Assembly (NCBI GenBank): GCA_021014325.1
Contig: CM037462.1
Coordinates: forward strand, 19,116,135 to 19,180,134
Length of the DNA: 64,000 nt
From: Plazaster borealis
Lineage: Eukaryota > Echinodermata > Asteroidea > Forcipulatida > Labidiasteridae
Direction: 5' to 3'
In this document: positions 45,107 through 56,900 of the stretch, in pieces
Layout of the letters: each line of letters begins with the position of its first letter
Position numbering within the stretch: position 1 is the first letter of the stretch
Translations under genes and position numbers: made by a program
The notes under the pieces: model-generated
Database searches by the model: none
What the model saw: the letters and a program-made list of their open reading frames with translations, nothing else
Told to the model about the DNA's origin: nothing

Positions 45107-45367
45107 TCTCACTGGTCCAGTCACATCATGTGCCATATGCTATCTGTGCTGTTTACTAAGCACGCACCAGGTATTCACGCACAGATTAAAAATTCTCACT
45201 GGTCCAGTCACATCATGTGCCATATGCTATCTGTGCTGTTTACTAAGCACGCACCAGGTATTCACGCACAGGTTAAAAATTCTCACTGGTCCAGTCACAT
45301 CATGTGCCATATGCTATCCATTCTGTGCTGTTTACGAGGCACGCGCCAGGTATTCACACACAGGTTA
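45107..45367. repeat. 87-bp tandem repeat, 3 copies
   Basis: TTCTCACTGGTCCAGTCACA ... CACGCACCAGGTATTCACGC three times; 87 is a multiple of 3, which makes a repeating open frame. Copy 3 is the most diverged (four extra bases). No start-to-stop protein of credible kind. Confidence 0.9.
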
Positions 45368-45635
45368 AAAACACATACGTGGTAGACTATCATATGGGCA
45401 ACAGTCAAGCACAGTAAATACACATGTGTAGTAAACTATCGCATGTGTAATAAGTCTACTACGACTGCGCTTTACAAAGCAATCGTTGAATTGCTGCATG
45501 GGAGTACACGCGCAAACATCGCTGCTTCATACACATAGAAAGGTTGTGGCACATGTAGTGTCAATTGGCATTTCAAACTAGAGAAGTATGAGGTATAGTA
45601 AAGCAAATATAACTTGGTTTATTTTGGACGGACAG

Positions 45636-45747
45636 TCGATATTAGCCCCCCCCCCCTTGGTATTTGAAGTTGACAACCTAGGTACCAAGGCTAAGCATCA
45701 AGAACTAGTTTGTCAACTTCGAATATCTCAGGGGGAGCTAATTTCGA
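45636..45747. mobile_element. Small foldback element
   Basis: TCGATATTAGCCCCC and TATTTGAAGTTGACAA are matched in inverse by TTGTCAACTTCGAATA and GGGGGAGCTAATTTCGA. 112 bp, nearly all in the stem. Confidence 0.75.
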
Positions 45748-47125
45748 CTTTCTACCCTCAAAGCATGTTTATATTTGTATAATATCACACTGTTGTTGCC
45801 ATGGATCGACCAATTAGAATTTAGGATTCAAGTTTGCTTGAAGGTAATGATTACATGTATTGCTAAGGTACCAACACTACTACCATTTGTAAACATTTAC
45901 ACTTTGCATATAGGCCAATACAACATGAAATTATATAAATTTAGAAATTAAGTTTTGTTATGTCATTGAAATGCTTTATGAATTAATTGACATGATCCTA
46001 TCCAGATCCTGATATTTTCTTAATATTACTGGTTGCAAGTATTCCTATATTCACTATCTAACTGTGCTGCAACGAGGGAATGAAATAGTTGATGTATCCT
46101 CGGTCAGTTTATGTTCACAAATACTTTAGAATATTTCCCAAGAATTGACTTATTATCTCAACCCCTTGTTGACCATGTTCATTAGTTGATAGTTTGAAAG
46201 TGCTAATGGTACCAGTTATCCAGATAATATAATATTACATAATAAAATAGTATTTATATAGCGCCAAAATTCACGAAAAAACATGAACATGACATCGGAA
46301 CTTGTCAAAGAAACAGATAAGTACATTCAATTCGGATAGTTTAAGGCAAAACATTTAGAAAAATCAAAGAAGAAAATCTGACAGGATCAATAAATGAAAG
46401 AGTTTATCACGCAGCACTGTTCAACAGTAAGATGATTTGTTTTACATATTAAAATGCCTATTTCTATTGGCTAGACAAGTCCATTTTCTCTGCATGATGT
46501 ACAGATACACATGTAGTAGTTAATAGCCAACCACAATTAACGTTGCACAGTGTTTGTCAGTTTTCATGACACTGAGAGACAAAATGCATGCCTGAGTACT
46601 GGATCAACTATCATTGCATACAGTGTCTATGAACAATGGCAGACATGAATGCATTTTAACCATGGTGTTTTCTTTCAATAACAAGAGTGTATATAAAGGT
46701 CAATTTAATGACAACTGGAACGCTGAGATTAATGTAAGAAAAAGTCACATTGTGTCAAGGGAGCTCTCTCCTCCATTCAAACTTGACATCGTTCACCTTT
46801 TTCTGCAACATCTCAAACCAATGTATTTCTATATGAAATTCAGGCCATCGTTTTCAAACACAAACTACAGTTTTTTGTTTGGAAATTAAATTCTGCATTT
46901 GTCTATAACAATTATACATAACATTTATGCAATGTTCTTTGTTATTACTGAATTCTTTGTATTGTTTTTAATGACGCTATGCACTTACTGTAGGGTCATT
47001 CCAGAAGTGTCTTGTTTTGGCTTTCATTCTTACAATGTACAATCTCATTTTGCTATTTGATGATATACAATATGTCTATCGCACCTTAAATGTACACTAC
47101 ACCACTGCATCACGTCAAACAGCCA
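45748..47125. other. Intergenic; no gene seen
   Basis: AT-rich. A SINE-tail-like AATAGTATTTATATAGCGCC at 46246 is the only recognisable fragment. Confidence 0.4.
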
Positions 47126-47129
47126 CTCT

Positions 47130-47245
47130 TAGGCCCTGTTCCAATTGGCGGCTATAGCCAGGGCTCTGGCTGGATCACCACCCCATCATGCAGTCATCAA
47201 CAGTTGTAGCTGTAGCTGTAGTCGCCAATTCGGATACAGCCTTGT
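47130..47245. mobile_element. Possible small MITE
   Basis: TTCCAATTGGCGGCTATAGC at the left and the inverse of CCGAATTGGCGACTACAGC at the right, imperfect. No target duplication seen. Confidence 0.4.
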
Positions 47246-47399
47246 CTACTTACATGTACACTACATACCATTGCATCACGGCAAACAATTGATTGGTTGT
47301 ATCTTGCAGTAAATTTAATTATTTGTGCACATCTGGGATCGTGGTAGCAAGATCCTAAACTGTTGCAGTTCAAAACGTATTTCAATACAATAAAAATAA

Positions 47400-47490
47400 T
47401 AATAATATTAATAATAATGTAGATTTATATTGCGCACAGCTCCACCTGCAGGTGCTCGAGGCGCGATACAAAAGAAACAACAAAAATACA
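47400..47490 (-). mobile_element. SINE tail fragment
   Basis: (AAT)n followed by GTAGATTTATATTGCGCACA and GAGGCGCGATACA, the reverse of a GCGC...ATATAA...(ATT)n SINE tail. Confidence 0.5.
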
Positions 47491-47700
47491 TTAAATAATT
47501 ATATATTTTACTGGCATTAATTGCTTAATCTACTGTTTTGAGAGGTCGGACAAATCCTGTTTAGATATTAATTTTGATCTGATTATGATTCAAGATCACG
47601 CTTTCTTTTGATTTTCAGAGCTTTGCACTTATTTTATTGGCTATTTAAGAATACTACTACTAACACTTTACAGTTTTTATATAGTGCGTTATCACACCCG

Positions 47701-47858
47701 ATAGAGGTTTTACAGTCACGTGATGTTATGACGTGACTATGTGTTTGAGACGCCATATTGCCGGTCAATGACCAGCGGCAAGATCCTAACCCTGACCAGC
47801 AAGATGGCTGCCGTTGCGGTAGGCGGGGCTGTAGTGACGTCAGCTGTAAAACCTCTAT
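47701..47858. mobile_element. MITE, ATAGAGGTTTTACAG ends
   Basis: 15-bp perfect inverted ends ATAGAGGTTTTACAG; interior GC-rich with GTGACGTCAG and CAAGATGGC. It sits inside a SINE-like TATAGTGCGTTATCACACC stretch that resumes after it (47876). Confidence 0.8.
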
Positions 47859-47974
47859 AGGTGTCGCACAGCATGTATAGTGCTTTATCACACCTGACAG
47901 GTGTCTCTATTTTATCGCCAGGTATGCAAAACTAAGATTGAATTATGAGACCCATTTACATAGCATAGGGTTAA

Positions 47975-48357
47975 AGGGACACGTTGCCTTGGATCGGACA
48001 AGTTGGTCTTAAAAAAAGTGTTTGAAACCGTTTGTTATACAATTTATACTGTTAGAAAGATGTTTTAAAAGTAGAATACAATGATCCACACAAATATGCC
48101 TCAAAATTGCGTGGTTTTCCTTTTACTTTGCGAACAAACACGGTCGGCCATTTTGTGGAGTCAAAATGTTGACTCCACAAAATGGCTGACCGTGTTTGTT
48201 CACGATGTAAAAGGAAAACCACGCAATTTCAAGACATATTTGTGTGGATCATTGTATTCTACTTTTAAAACATCTTTCTAACAGTATAAATTTTATAACA
48301 AACGGTTACAAATGCTTTTTAAAGACCAACTCGCCCGATCCAAGGCAACGTGTCCCT
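47975..48357. mobile_element. Full-length palindromic foldback element, TTAA target
   Basis: 383 bp, near-perfect inverted repeat through its whole length around GTGGAGTCAAAATGTTGACT. Ends AGGGACACGTTGCCTTGG; TTAA on both sides (47971-47974, 48358-48361). Transcribed it would make a hairpin of about 180 bp. Confidence 0.92.
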
Positions 48358-48361
48358 TTAA

Positions 48362-48965
48362 CAAGGTGATGTGATGCAATGTTTGTACTGTATAGGCATT
48401 GTGAGGTATATCAAGTTTCATTTATCAAATATCATTCTCTTTTGACACCAATTATTTTCTTAATTTTTAATAATTTGGTACTTTTTGTAATCGATATGAG
48501 TTAGTGTGAGATTTTAAATAAATAAATATTAAATAGCCTTTAACTGATTGGAATTAATTGGAAAGCGATTCCTGGGTTAAATTGTAATTATTAGTCATCT
48601 CATACATGTTATAACTACCAAAGTAGCAAATTTCTCTTCCAATTGCAATAATTATACTACTAATGAAGCTTTTTGTTGTGCATTTTGTTTTCAAAATTAA
48701 CTTAAATTCAATAATTATCTTCATGTTGACTGACTATTCTGCTAAATAATCCCTAAAGCGAAGCTATCACTCAGTAAACTTGTGTATGAATGAATGAATT
48801 GATTGTTATAACTGTTTCAAAACAGGGGGTGGGGCCTTGCCTCCATATGAAATAAACCACATGATTTGTTTGGTTTTTGCAATTTGAGACATCTTTTATG
48901 CATAAACTGTAGACTAATGTCATGTAGGACTGTTTGAAAAATACATAAATGTATGGTTCAGTCCA
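48362..48965. other. Intergenic; no gene seen
   Basis: AT-rich flank between elements. No coding signal. Confidence 0.4.
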
Positions 48966-48969
48966 TTAA

Positions 48970-49334
48970 AGGCACTGAACATGTTTGGTAATTTTCAAAG
49001 ACCAGTGTTCTCACTTGGTGTATCCCAACATATGCATAAAATAACAAGCCTGTGAAAATTTGGGCTCAATTGGTCATCGAAGTTGCAAGAAAATGATGAA
49101 AGAAAAAACACCCTTGTTGTACAAATTTGTGTGCTTTCAGATTAGGAATAAAAACTTGGCAAGAAGTTTTTATTATTTTAGTGAGAAATTACCTCTTTCT
49201 CAAAAACTACTTTACTTCAGAGGGAGTCGTTTCTCACAATGTTTTATACTATCAACTGCTCTCTGTTGCTCATTACCAAGTCAGTTTTTATGCTAATATA
49301 TATTTTGAGTAAGTACCAAACGTGTACGGTACCT
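48970..49334 (+). mobile_element. MITE family A, copy 10
   Basis: Intergenic copy with TTAA on both sides (48966-48969, 49335-49338). Confidence 0.9.
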
Positions 49335-49338
49335 TTAA

Positions 49339-50640
49339 CTAAAGGCTAATGTCTTACACTTCTTGCAAATTGATTATCTTGGTAAAAGTATAAAGCCATC
49401 AAGATCCCCCCTATTACATTATGACATTTTATTAATGAAGGCGTCTGTATATTGAACTCTTGTTCATCTTGCATCATATACAGCTGCAAATTTATAAATT
49501 ACATACAAAATATTACTTTGGATTATAAGATACGTTACTAATTGTGAGTTTGTTACTAGTACAATGACTACACTGTCAGTGGCTGTCAATGACTGCCAAT
49601 GGCTGTCAATGACTGTCAATATTTTATTTACATACACACCTCACTGCTTATTAACATAATGACAAGCGACAAACTATTGTAATTTTTATATTGTAAATCT
49701 TATATATAATTAGAAATTAACACTGAAACAGATTAACTTATGTACACTTTAAATTTGTAAAGTTTCAGATTGCCCTATTGGGTTGTCTCATAATGATAAT
49801 GGGAGGTTGAAGACATTGTTAATCACACATTTACCAGTTTGGTATTTCTGGTGATTATTGGAAAGTAAAGATATTGTAGTGAAATCACTGGAAGACTAAA
49901 TGTGTACCGAATCTCAAGACCAAATTATTAAGTGTGATTATAAAGAGAAGGAAATTAGTTTGAAGGAAGGGTTTTGTAATTGGATGTTGTAATATGAGTA
50001 TTTTATAAAAGATACTTAAGGTGTCAAGGTGTGCTTAGATTTCCGATTGATTAAGGCCCAAGGCACAACAGTTTTATTAAATTAGACCCCGATATCTAGC
50101 CGAGGATTTAGAGATAGTTGGATTAGCTTACTGATCTGGTGTTGAGTGGATTAGTCAGCTGTATGATCAACTACTCAGATGCATAGCTTAATACTAAAAT
50201 GGCTTGCTGATTATACACGGATGCTTAGCTGATGGCATCTTGCTGATAGGTCAGGTGTCATACGGATTAGTTGATCAGTTACACTTCTAGTTGATCAACT
50301 AATAAGTAATCAGCTAGACGTACAGCCCTCTAGTTGATTAGTTGAATGTCTAGTTTATAAGTAAGATATCTAATCAATACTAACCAAACAGTATAATCTA
50401 GTTCTGGAAATGTTTTGACTTGCTTTTAGGCTACCTAAACAGATTCGCTAAACTGGGTTATTATACTTCTTTAAGTTGTCCTTTTTACCTCATTACGTAT
50501 AAGTGAATATTTTATGAAACAAATTTTGTAAGGTGGTAATTAGTGTACTAATTATTCATTATCTTATGAACAAGTGCCTTAATAAACCATCTATGTACAT
50601 CCTTATAACGACATTTGTCAGGTGCTTCTGTTGTCAACTT
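49339..50640. other. Intergenic; no gene seen
   Basis: AT-rich. Around 50090-50360 the words GATTAGTTGATCA, CTGATCAACTA and similar recur irregularly, an old simple repeat. Confidence 0.4.
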
Positions 50641-50675
50641 TGTTTGTTTGTTTGTTTGTTTGTTTGTTTGTTTGA
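50641..50675. repeat. (GTTT)n microsatellite
   Basis: Nine tandem GTTT/TTTG units. Confidence 0.95.
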
Positions 50676-50816
50676 AACCACAGCCTGGGTTATATAAGGA
50701 TAAAGAAAACGTGGGTCACCAAGAGCAATCACTCTGGGTACTGTGTTAATAGACCTCATGCACATGACGTCACTGCAGTGGTGCGCCCTCCTATAGAGGT
50801 CAAAAGAAGGTTTCTA

Positions 50817-51236
50817 ATAATAATAATACACAACATTTATTAGGCGCTCAATACGGATGTTTCTAAGCGCACCATTGTCTGACTACAAATTTTTTCCTGC
50901 AAGGTATGTGTGTGGAGCAACGTTTGAAGTATGAGGCCTATTCATTTATAGCACCATGCAATGGTTTACAAGGCGCTGTGGCACTATATATGCTGCCGAT
51001 CAGACCAGGAACACCGGGGCGAACCCCTTCTCTTTACGATAAGTGCACTGGGTTCTTTTACGTGCATTACACAACACATGGGACCAACGGCTTTACGTCC
51101 CATCAGAAGGACGAAGCAATAATGGTCAAGTGTCTTGCTTAAGGACACAAGTGTCACGGCTGGGACTCGAACCCACACTCTGCTGAACAGAAACACCAGA
51201 GCTTGAGTCCGGTGCTCTTATCAGCTCGGTAACGAC
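50817..51236 (-). mobile_element. tRNA-Leu-derived SINE, copy 5
   Basis: Full-length with the CACAACATTTATTAGGCGC tail type. The head ends at GCTCGGTAACGACAC, with a change in the usual GGCC. Confidence 0.87.
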
Positions 51237-51349
51237 ACACCACAATTGGTTTCTCATTGGTCTATCCTGTCTGTGCGTTGCATGTACATAGCTGTGTGTT
51301 TTCATAGTTTCATCATCATTTAACCCCCAAGATGGCAGTGGGATGATGT

Positions 51350-51548
51350 CAATACCTGGGAGGGTAGAGGTTGATATTGTGTTTGAAAAGCCTTCAGAGC
51401 GCCACGGCAGCTCAGGGCTGTATACTCCCCAGGGAGCTGAGAAAGATTACAGGAATGTTATTGGCCCAATGACCAGGGCACTAATGTAAAGCGCATTGAG
51501 ACGTTATTGTGAAATGTGCTATATAAGAACTAGTTATTATTATTATAC
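51350..51548 (+). mobile_element. SINE of another family, 3' part
   Basis: GCTGTATACTCCCCAGGGAG, then AAAGCGCATTGAGACG, GCTATATAAGAACTAG and (TTA)n. A related CCCCCCAGGGAGTTGAG fragment is at 44449. No tRNA head seen. Confidence 0.55.
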
Positions 51549-51938
51549 ATAATAAATTCAAAGCCTGGTGAAATTCATCATGTTCAACACGTTGTTACAG
51601 CATATTCTTTTAGCCGTCATAAAATCACTGAGCATCAACCATGCAGCTTCTTTGCCCTTGAACGACTTTCAGGGTACCAGGAAGACTTCCCGCCTGCCAC
51701 AAAAGTGCATTTCCTTTATACATACCTTGACCTCATGAATTAAAAATACTTCAACAATAATCTTTAACCCCCAAATTGAGCGCGGTTATAATACTTAAAA
51801 GCATGTGATATTTTGTCTTCACTGATGGACAGCAGTAAATACCTAAAGGGTTATTGTTTAATGACATTCCACTCAGAACAAAAGATGGAATCAACACACT
51901 TCATTCAATCCATAATTACTTTATTATCTTCAACTTAA

Positions 51939-53510
51939 CCCTTTAGAGACCATAGCAGCCACAAGCGGCTTGTACCGAAATGCCCAAAGCGGCCGCAAAC
52001 GGCAGCAAGGTTTGACCTACTTCCATTCACATAAAGAGGTCAAAGTAAAGGTCACGTCCCGATATGAAATTTTCCAATGTAGTATGTTAACATAATATCC
52101 CTATTTCTAAAAACAAAACTAAATTTTCTGTTAGACATTTTTACTGACAAAATTTGATTAAAGAAATGAACAATATTTGCAATGTCTGGGCGTTTTGTGA
52201 TGATTATACAGAAATGAATGGTCTGTGAAGGGTTATTGCTAGATATTCTGCCTTGATTGCCGTTGGGGTAATAACAGACCTGATACTTCCTTCTTGTAAG
52301 AACTAGGCAGTTTTCTTTAGTAAAGGGCACCTCTACGAGGAAAATACACATTTCTACAAGAACATTTCAGGTAGCACCCAGCCCAGGCAATGACCAGGAG
52401 CATGGAGCTCTCCAAATATGTCCATGAAGAATCAGGCCTGATTGAACCACAAACAAACCATGCAAAGTTTCAGATTCTTCTTAATGCTACACTGATGGTC
52501 CAATATCATGACACTTTTCGCTAGTAAGCTGAACTAAAAGCAGCGTTTACAGTGATAGGTAAATAAGTGAAAATAATTGTTGCTTGTTTGCAATTTACTT
52601 AATAAGCCAAAATAATCAGGATACCAGTCACAGACGGTACATTTGAGATGGTTGAGCTTGTAACCTGAAAGAGTGCGTATATCGATGTCACATTGAAATC
52701 ATGACTTAACCAAGTAAAGTCAACAAACATTCTCATAAACCTAAAAAAATTACAGTGACACCATGTAGTTAAATCTCTTTTGATATACATCTTCTGGCAC
52801 AAACATCTAGACTTCCAAGAGACTGATTCACAAACTGCTTTCTTTAAAAAGTAATTGTAGTGATTCTGAACCATCATCCCCTCTGACTGCCAAGCAATAA
52901 TATTGGGTCTTTAAGCTAACAAGGTACAAACCTTTCTTTGTAAACACATAATCTTTGCTTTTAAATTAAATGACATGCAGACATGTTTTGTTTTTTGACA
53001 ATAAACATTTTGCGGAATAGGTCCAGGAAGAAAATAAGACACATAAATTTTGTTCTAGAGTGTTCACATGGGAAACATTGGAAAATGTTTATTCAAGACA
53101 TGACCTTTACTTTGACCTTTTTGGTTAAAAGGATGTAAGTCAAATCTTGAAATTTGCAACCACTATGGGCATTTTGGTACAAGCCACTTGCAGCCATCTA
53201 TGCGCATTTTTTGTAAAAGCCACTTGCAAATGCCTTGGGCATTTTAGTACAAGCCACTTGTAGCCATATGGGCATTATGGTAGAAATCACTTGCAGCCGT
53301 TATGGACATTTTGGTAAAAGTCACTCGCAGCCGTGTAAGGTTGCGGCATTTTGGTACAAGTCACTTGTAGCCGGCATGGGAATTTTGGTACAAGCCACTT
53401 GTGGCTGCCAAGGGCATTTTGGTACGAGACACTTGTGGCTGCTATGGGCATTTTGGTACAAGACTATGGCAGCCATTATGGGCATTTTTGTACAATTGGA
53501 AAAAGGTTAA
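51939..53510. mobile_element. piggyBac-like non-autonomous element, copy 1
   Basis: TTAA|CCCTTTAGAGACC at the left; the sequence to about 52140 (AAAGGTCACGTCC, GAAATTTTCCAATG) is repeated in inverse at 53030-53150, giving long inverted ends. TTAA with a CCC start is the piggyBac pattern. The right end has decayed and its subterminal part has become a minisatellite. No transposase. Confidence 0.65.
53155..53500. repeat. 36-bp minisatellite derived from element end
   Basis: About nine units of GGGCATTTTGGTACAAGCCA plus CTTGCAGCCATTAT. The same words occur once at each normal end of the element (51975-51990, 58715-58735), so the array grew from one subterminal motif. Confidence 0.85.
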
Positions 53511-53817
53511 CAAGTTTTTGGTTGTCGTGCAACCCTGACTGTTTGTTGATGGTTTGTATTACAGGAGTGATGTATCCTGCTGGTATGACGGCATAAGATG
53601 GCATGTTTTAGTGAAGTCCGTAAATGTTTTTCACATTAGGTCCCAAACTGCCCTGCGGTGTTACGTTGAGAGGGTCAGGTTTTTAGTCGACCACTTTCTT
53701 TGAAAAATTGCCTCTACAGGGTAAACTGTAGAGGGCGCACTGTAGGCCTAGCGCCCTGTATTGTGAATTCCTCGTATTCACCTTGATCACCCTCAACATG
53801 TAAGATGATTATTTCCG

Positions 53818-53823
53818 TTTATT
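53818..53823 (-). terminator. EIF2B2: EIF2B2 polyadenylation signal
   Basis: AATAAA begins 26 nt after the stop codon, followed by a GTTGAGGGTG downstream element near 53785. This would give a 3' UTR of only some 40-60 nt. Confidence 0.55.
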
Positions 53824-53848
53824 CTACCACTAGCAGACTCTGGTTGTG

Positions 53849-53930
53849 CTATTTACGGACTAGATTGTGATCATCGGGATGGTATAACTCACTCAGTAAT
53901 CTGTACACATACGATGGTGCATTACCACCT
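53849..53930 (-). CDS. EIF2B2: EIF2B2 last exon
   Basis: Acceptor CTATTTACAG|; [20 protein letters not shown] then HNLVRK and TAG. Phase 2 in, completing Ile. Confidence 0.95.
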
Positions 53931-56900
53931 CTGTAAATAGAAGATAAACAAGAATTACAAGTTAGTCTTGGTCATCTGTACAATGCAACATGTTGCCATC
54001 AATTAATATTTAGAAGAAACTATGAAAAGTGTATTGATCAAATCTCTTTTGCTTCAAATAATATAATGCAAAATATTGTCAAGCACTGCTGTTATTATGA
54101 AATATAACAAAAAATTCATCATTATTTAAATCATAAACAAATCTATATTCATTTTTAATTAAACTTAAGCTTAAGGATTAAATGAACACATTTTTAAGAC
54201 CAAGGATTCTTAAGTTTCATTTATGGTTACCCGAAATGGAGATCTTGTATTATTCTTTAAGGCGCTGAACACGTTTGGAAATTGTCAAAGACCAGTTTTC
54301 TCACTTGGTGTATCCCAACATATGCATAAAATAACAAACCTGTGAAAATTTGGGCTCAATTGGTCATCGAAGTTGCAAGAAAATGATGAAAGAAAATACA
54401 CCCTTGATGTACAAATTTGTGTGCTTTCAGATAGGAATAAAAACGTTTTTTTTTATTTTACTGAGAAATTACCACTTTCTCAAAAACTACGTTACTTCAG
54501 AGGGAGTCGTTTCTCACAATCAGCTCTCCGTTGCTCATTACCAAGTCAGTTTCTATGTTAATATATATTTTGAGTAATTACCAAACGTGTACAGTGCCTT
54601 TAAAACTCACTGAAAACAAATATTATTTTTTTAAATAAAGGAAAAAGGGTCGAAAATATCCTTTTCTAATACAACCCTTTTCCTGTAATGTTCATGATTT
54701 GACAGACTTACACTGTACTTAGTTAAGATACACTATGGGAGTACAAGGAGTATAACTTACATGTTGGATAAATAAAGCGTGACTAATTCCGGTGGGACAT
54801 AATCAAATACTGGATTATGTATTTGAACCTTGGATAGAACATCACCTTCAGCAAATCTCATCACGTCTTGAGGAGACTCAAACTTATTGAAACCATCCTA
54901 TCAAGAAAAAAACAAACCAACATTAATTAATAATAATAATAGAAACTAGAAACTAAATCAAAACAGATTATAAGAAACTTAACTGTACATCAAAAATGCT
55001 AAGAAACAGTGACAAAGATAAAACTGATCTTTAAAATGCAAACAAGAAACCCACAAAATGATACAAAGACAAAATGAAATAGAAAACAGAAAGTATCAGT
55101 ACGAGAAAACACGTCAAACGAAGAACATTTTTTTCTGAAAATTAAACTTTTGTTTTAAATTATATCTAATGACAAAATCTGAACAACAAAAATACTCATT
55201 ACAATTTATATTAATTAGTTTTAGCTTTTATAATAAATACACAAAATAATTTGTTAATTATTATTGAGACAAAATAAAAACTCTGGGACAAGGATGCTTA
55301 TTTGATCTTAGCTTTTTAGAAACCCCTTATGCGGATTCGCGATGGTTACGCGGATTCGCGATGGTCACACGGGCGTAAAATTAACGCTTGACGCAGTTTA
55401 TAGAGGACGCTGACGCCTCAACAACCATAGACTGCAATGAAAAGGCTTCGCGTTGCAATTACAACATCTGGCGATTATCATCGCGCATCCAAAACAAGCG
55501 TTTACATGAGTTTTGTGATCGAAGCTGAGCACAAAATTTTAAACTTTTTGCAGTAACCGGAAGCTGAGGTAAAGTTTAATTCTCGGATTTTCTTCGTTAT
55601 ATTAATGAATTGATTTTACTTTCACATTTGTTTATCACTAAGTATTACATTCCCAACAACATATATAACTTTCATGGTCATAAACTACGTTAAACTAAAA
55701 TAGTTGACGAAACAAAATCTCGCCCACGTAAAACTCCATATGGTTGGGACCACAATGGTCCCGGAAGTTCGAATGCGCGCGAGACTTGCACAGTCTATTT
55801 AAACTTGTTAAACCCCAACTGCTAAATTATTCAAGAATTATATAGAAAAGCTCTGTACATGACGAGAGTGAAAACAAGTATCAGTGAATCAGTCTACCAG
55901 AGATATATACATCTGCTTGCTTTGCCTTCTTCTTAAAATTCTTACCGATGTCAAGTTTTTCAAACATGTCAATCTCCTGCTTATTTATCTGAATTTGTTC
56001 AATATTATTCCCCTACTTGGACTTTACGTTCATCTCAACAGTCATTGCTTACCACAACTACAAGAGCTTCTTCCATTTTTTATTGTCAAAGATCATTTTT
56101 TTATGCTGCTCCATTTCTTTGGAATAGTCTTCCTGTGCATATTCGCCAGGCTAGTTCTTTACACTGTTTTAAGTGTCTGTTAAAAACTCATTTGTTTGAA
56201 GCTGCTTATTTGTAATCTGCTTACTTTAATGTATCTTTCACTTATTGTATAATTATTTTCTTGTTCTCTTTATGTGCTTAGAGGCTTTGGCATTAGGCAC
56301 TTTACAAATGTCTTTATTATTATTATTAATATTATTTCTCATTTGATTGTATTAACAAAACATATCACTATTACACAGATTGAACTACTACTGTAAAGAA
56401 GCTTTCCACTTCCTTGGGAAAACTAAACTATTGCAATGAATACAGTCATCATTTCCACAAACTCAATTTGTTCCTTCCATTTAGGCCAAGTAACAACCCG
56501 CCTGCCTCCTTTTTTTTTACTATTTACGATTCAGAAAAGAAAAAAAAAGAAGAAAAAAAGATTCAAATAAAAAAAACCGGGGTTCCTTGGTTTATTTTGC
56601 GAATTTAGTCTAGACTCTTTTTTCACCTTTGCAATACAACAGCCGTTTCTGAATTTTGAAACTTGCTGAGCAAGTGGACTAAAATGATACAAATCATTTG
56701 TTTTGTCATACATTACATCAGTATACTCAAATAGCACAATATGTGAATAAATATACCTTGGCCAGCTATATTTAGCATGGCAGCCATCTTGGAAAAAAAT
56801 TGCGAAAATTTCAAAAATAGTATATTATAGTAAAGCCCTGCCTCCTCCTTTTTTTTTTAAAGTCTAGGCCATGAGAAACTCATTACTTTTGTTCTTGGCC

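Noticed and set aside
45060..45385. Repeating open frames of about 100 codons
   Set aside because: Produced by an 87-bp tandem triplication; no start context or similarity.
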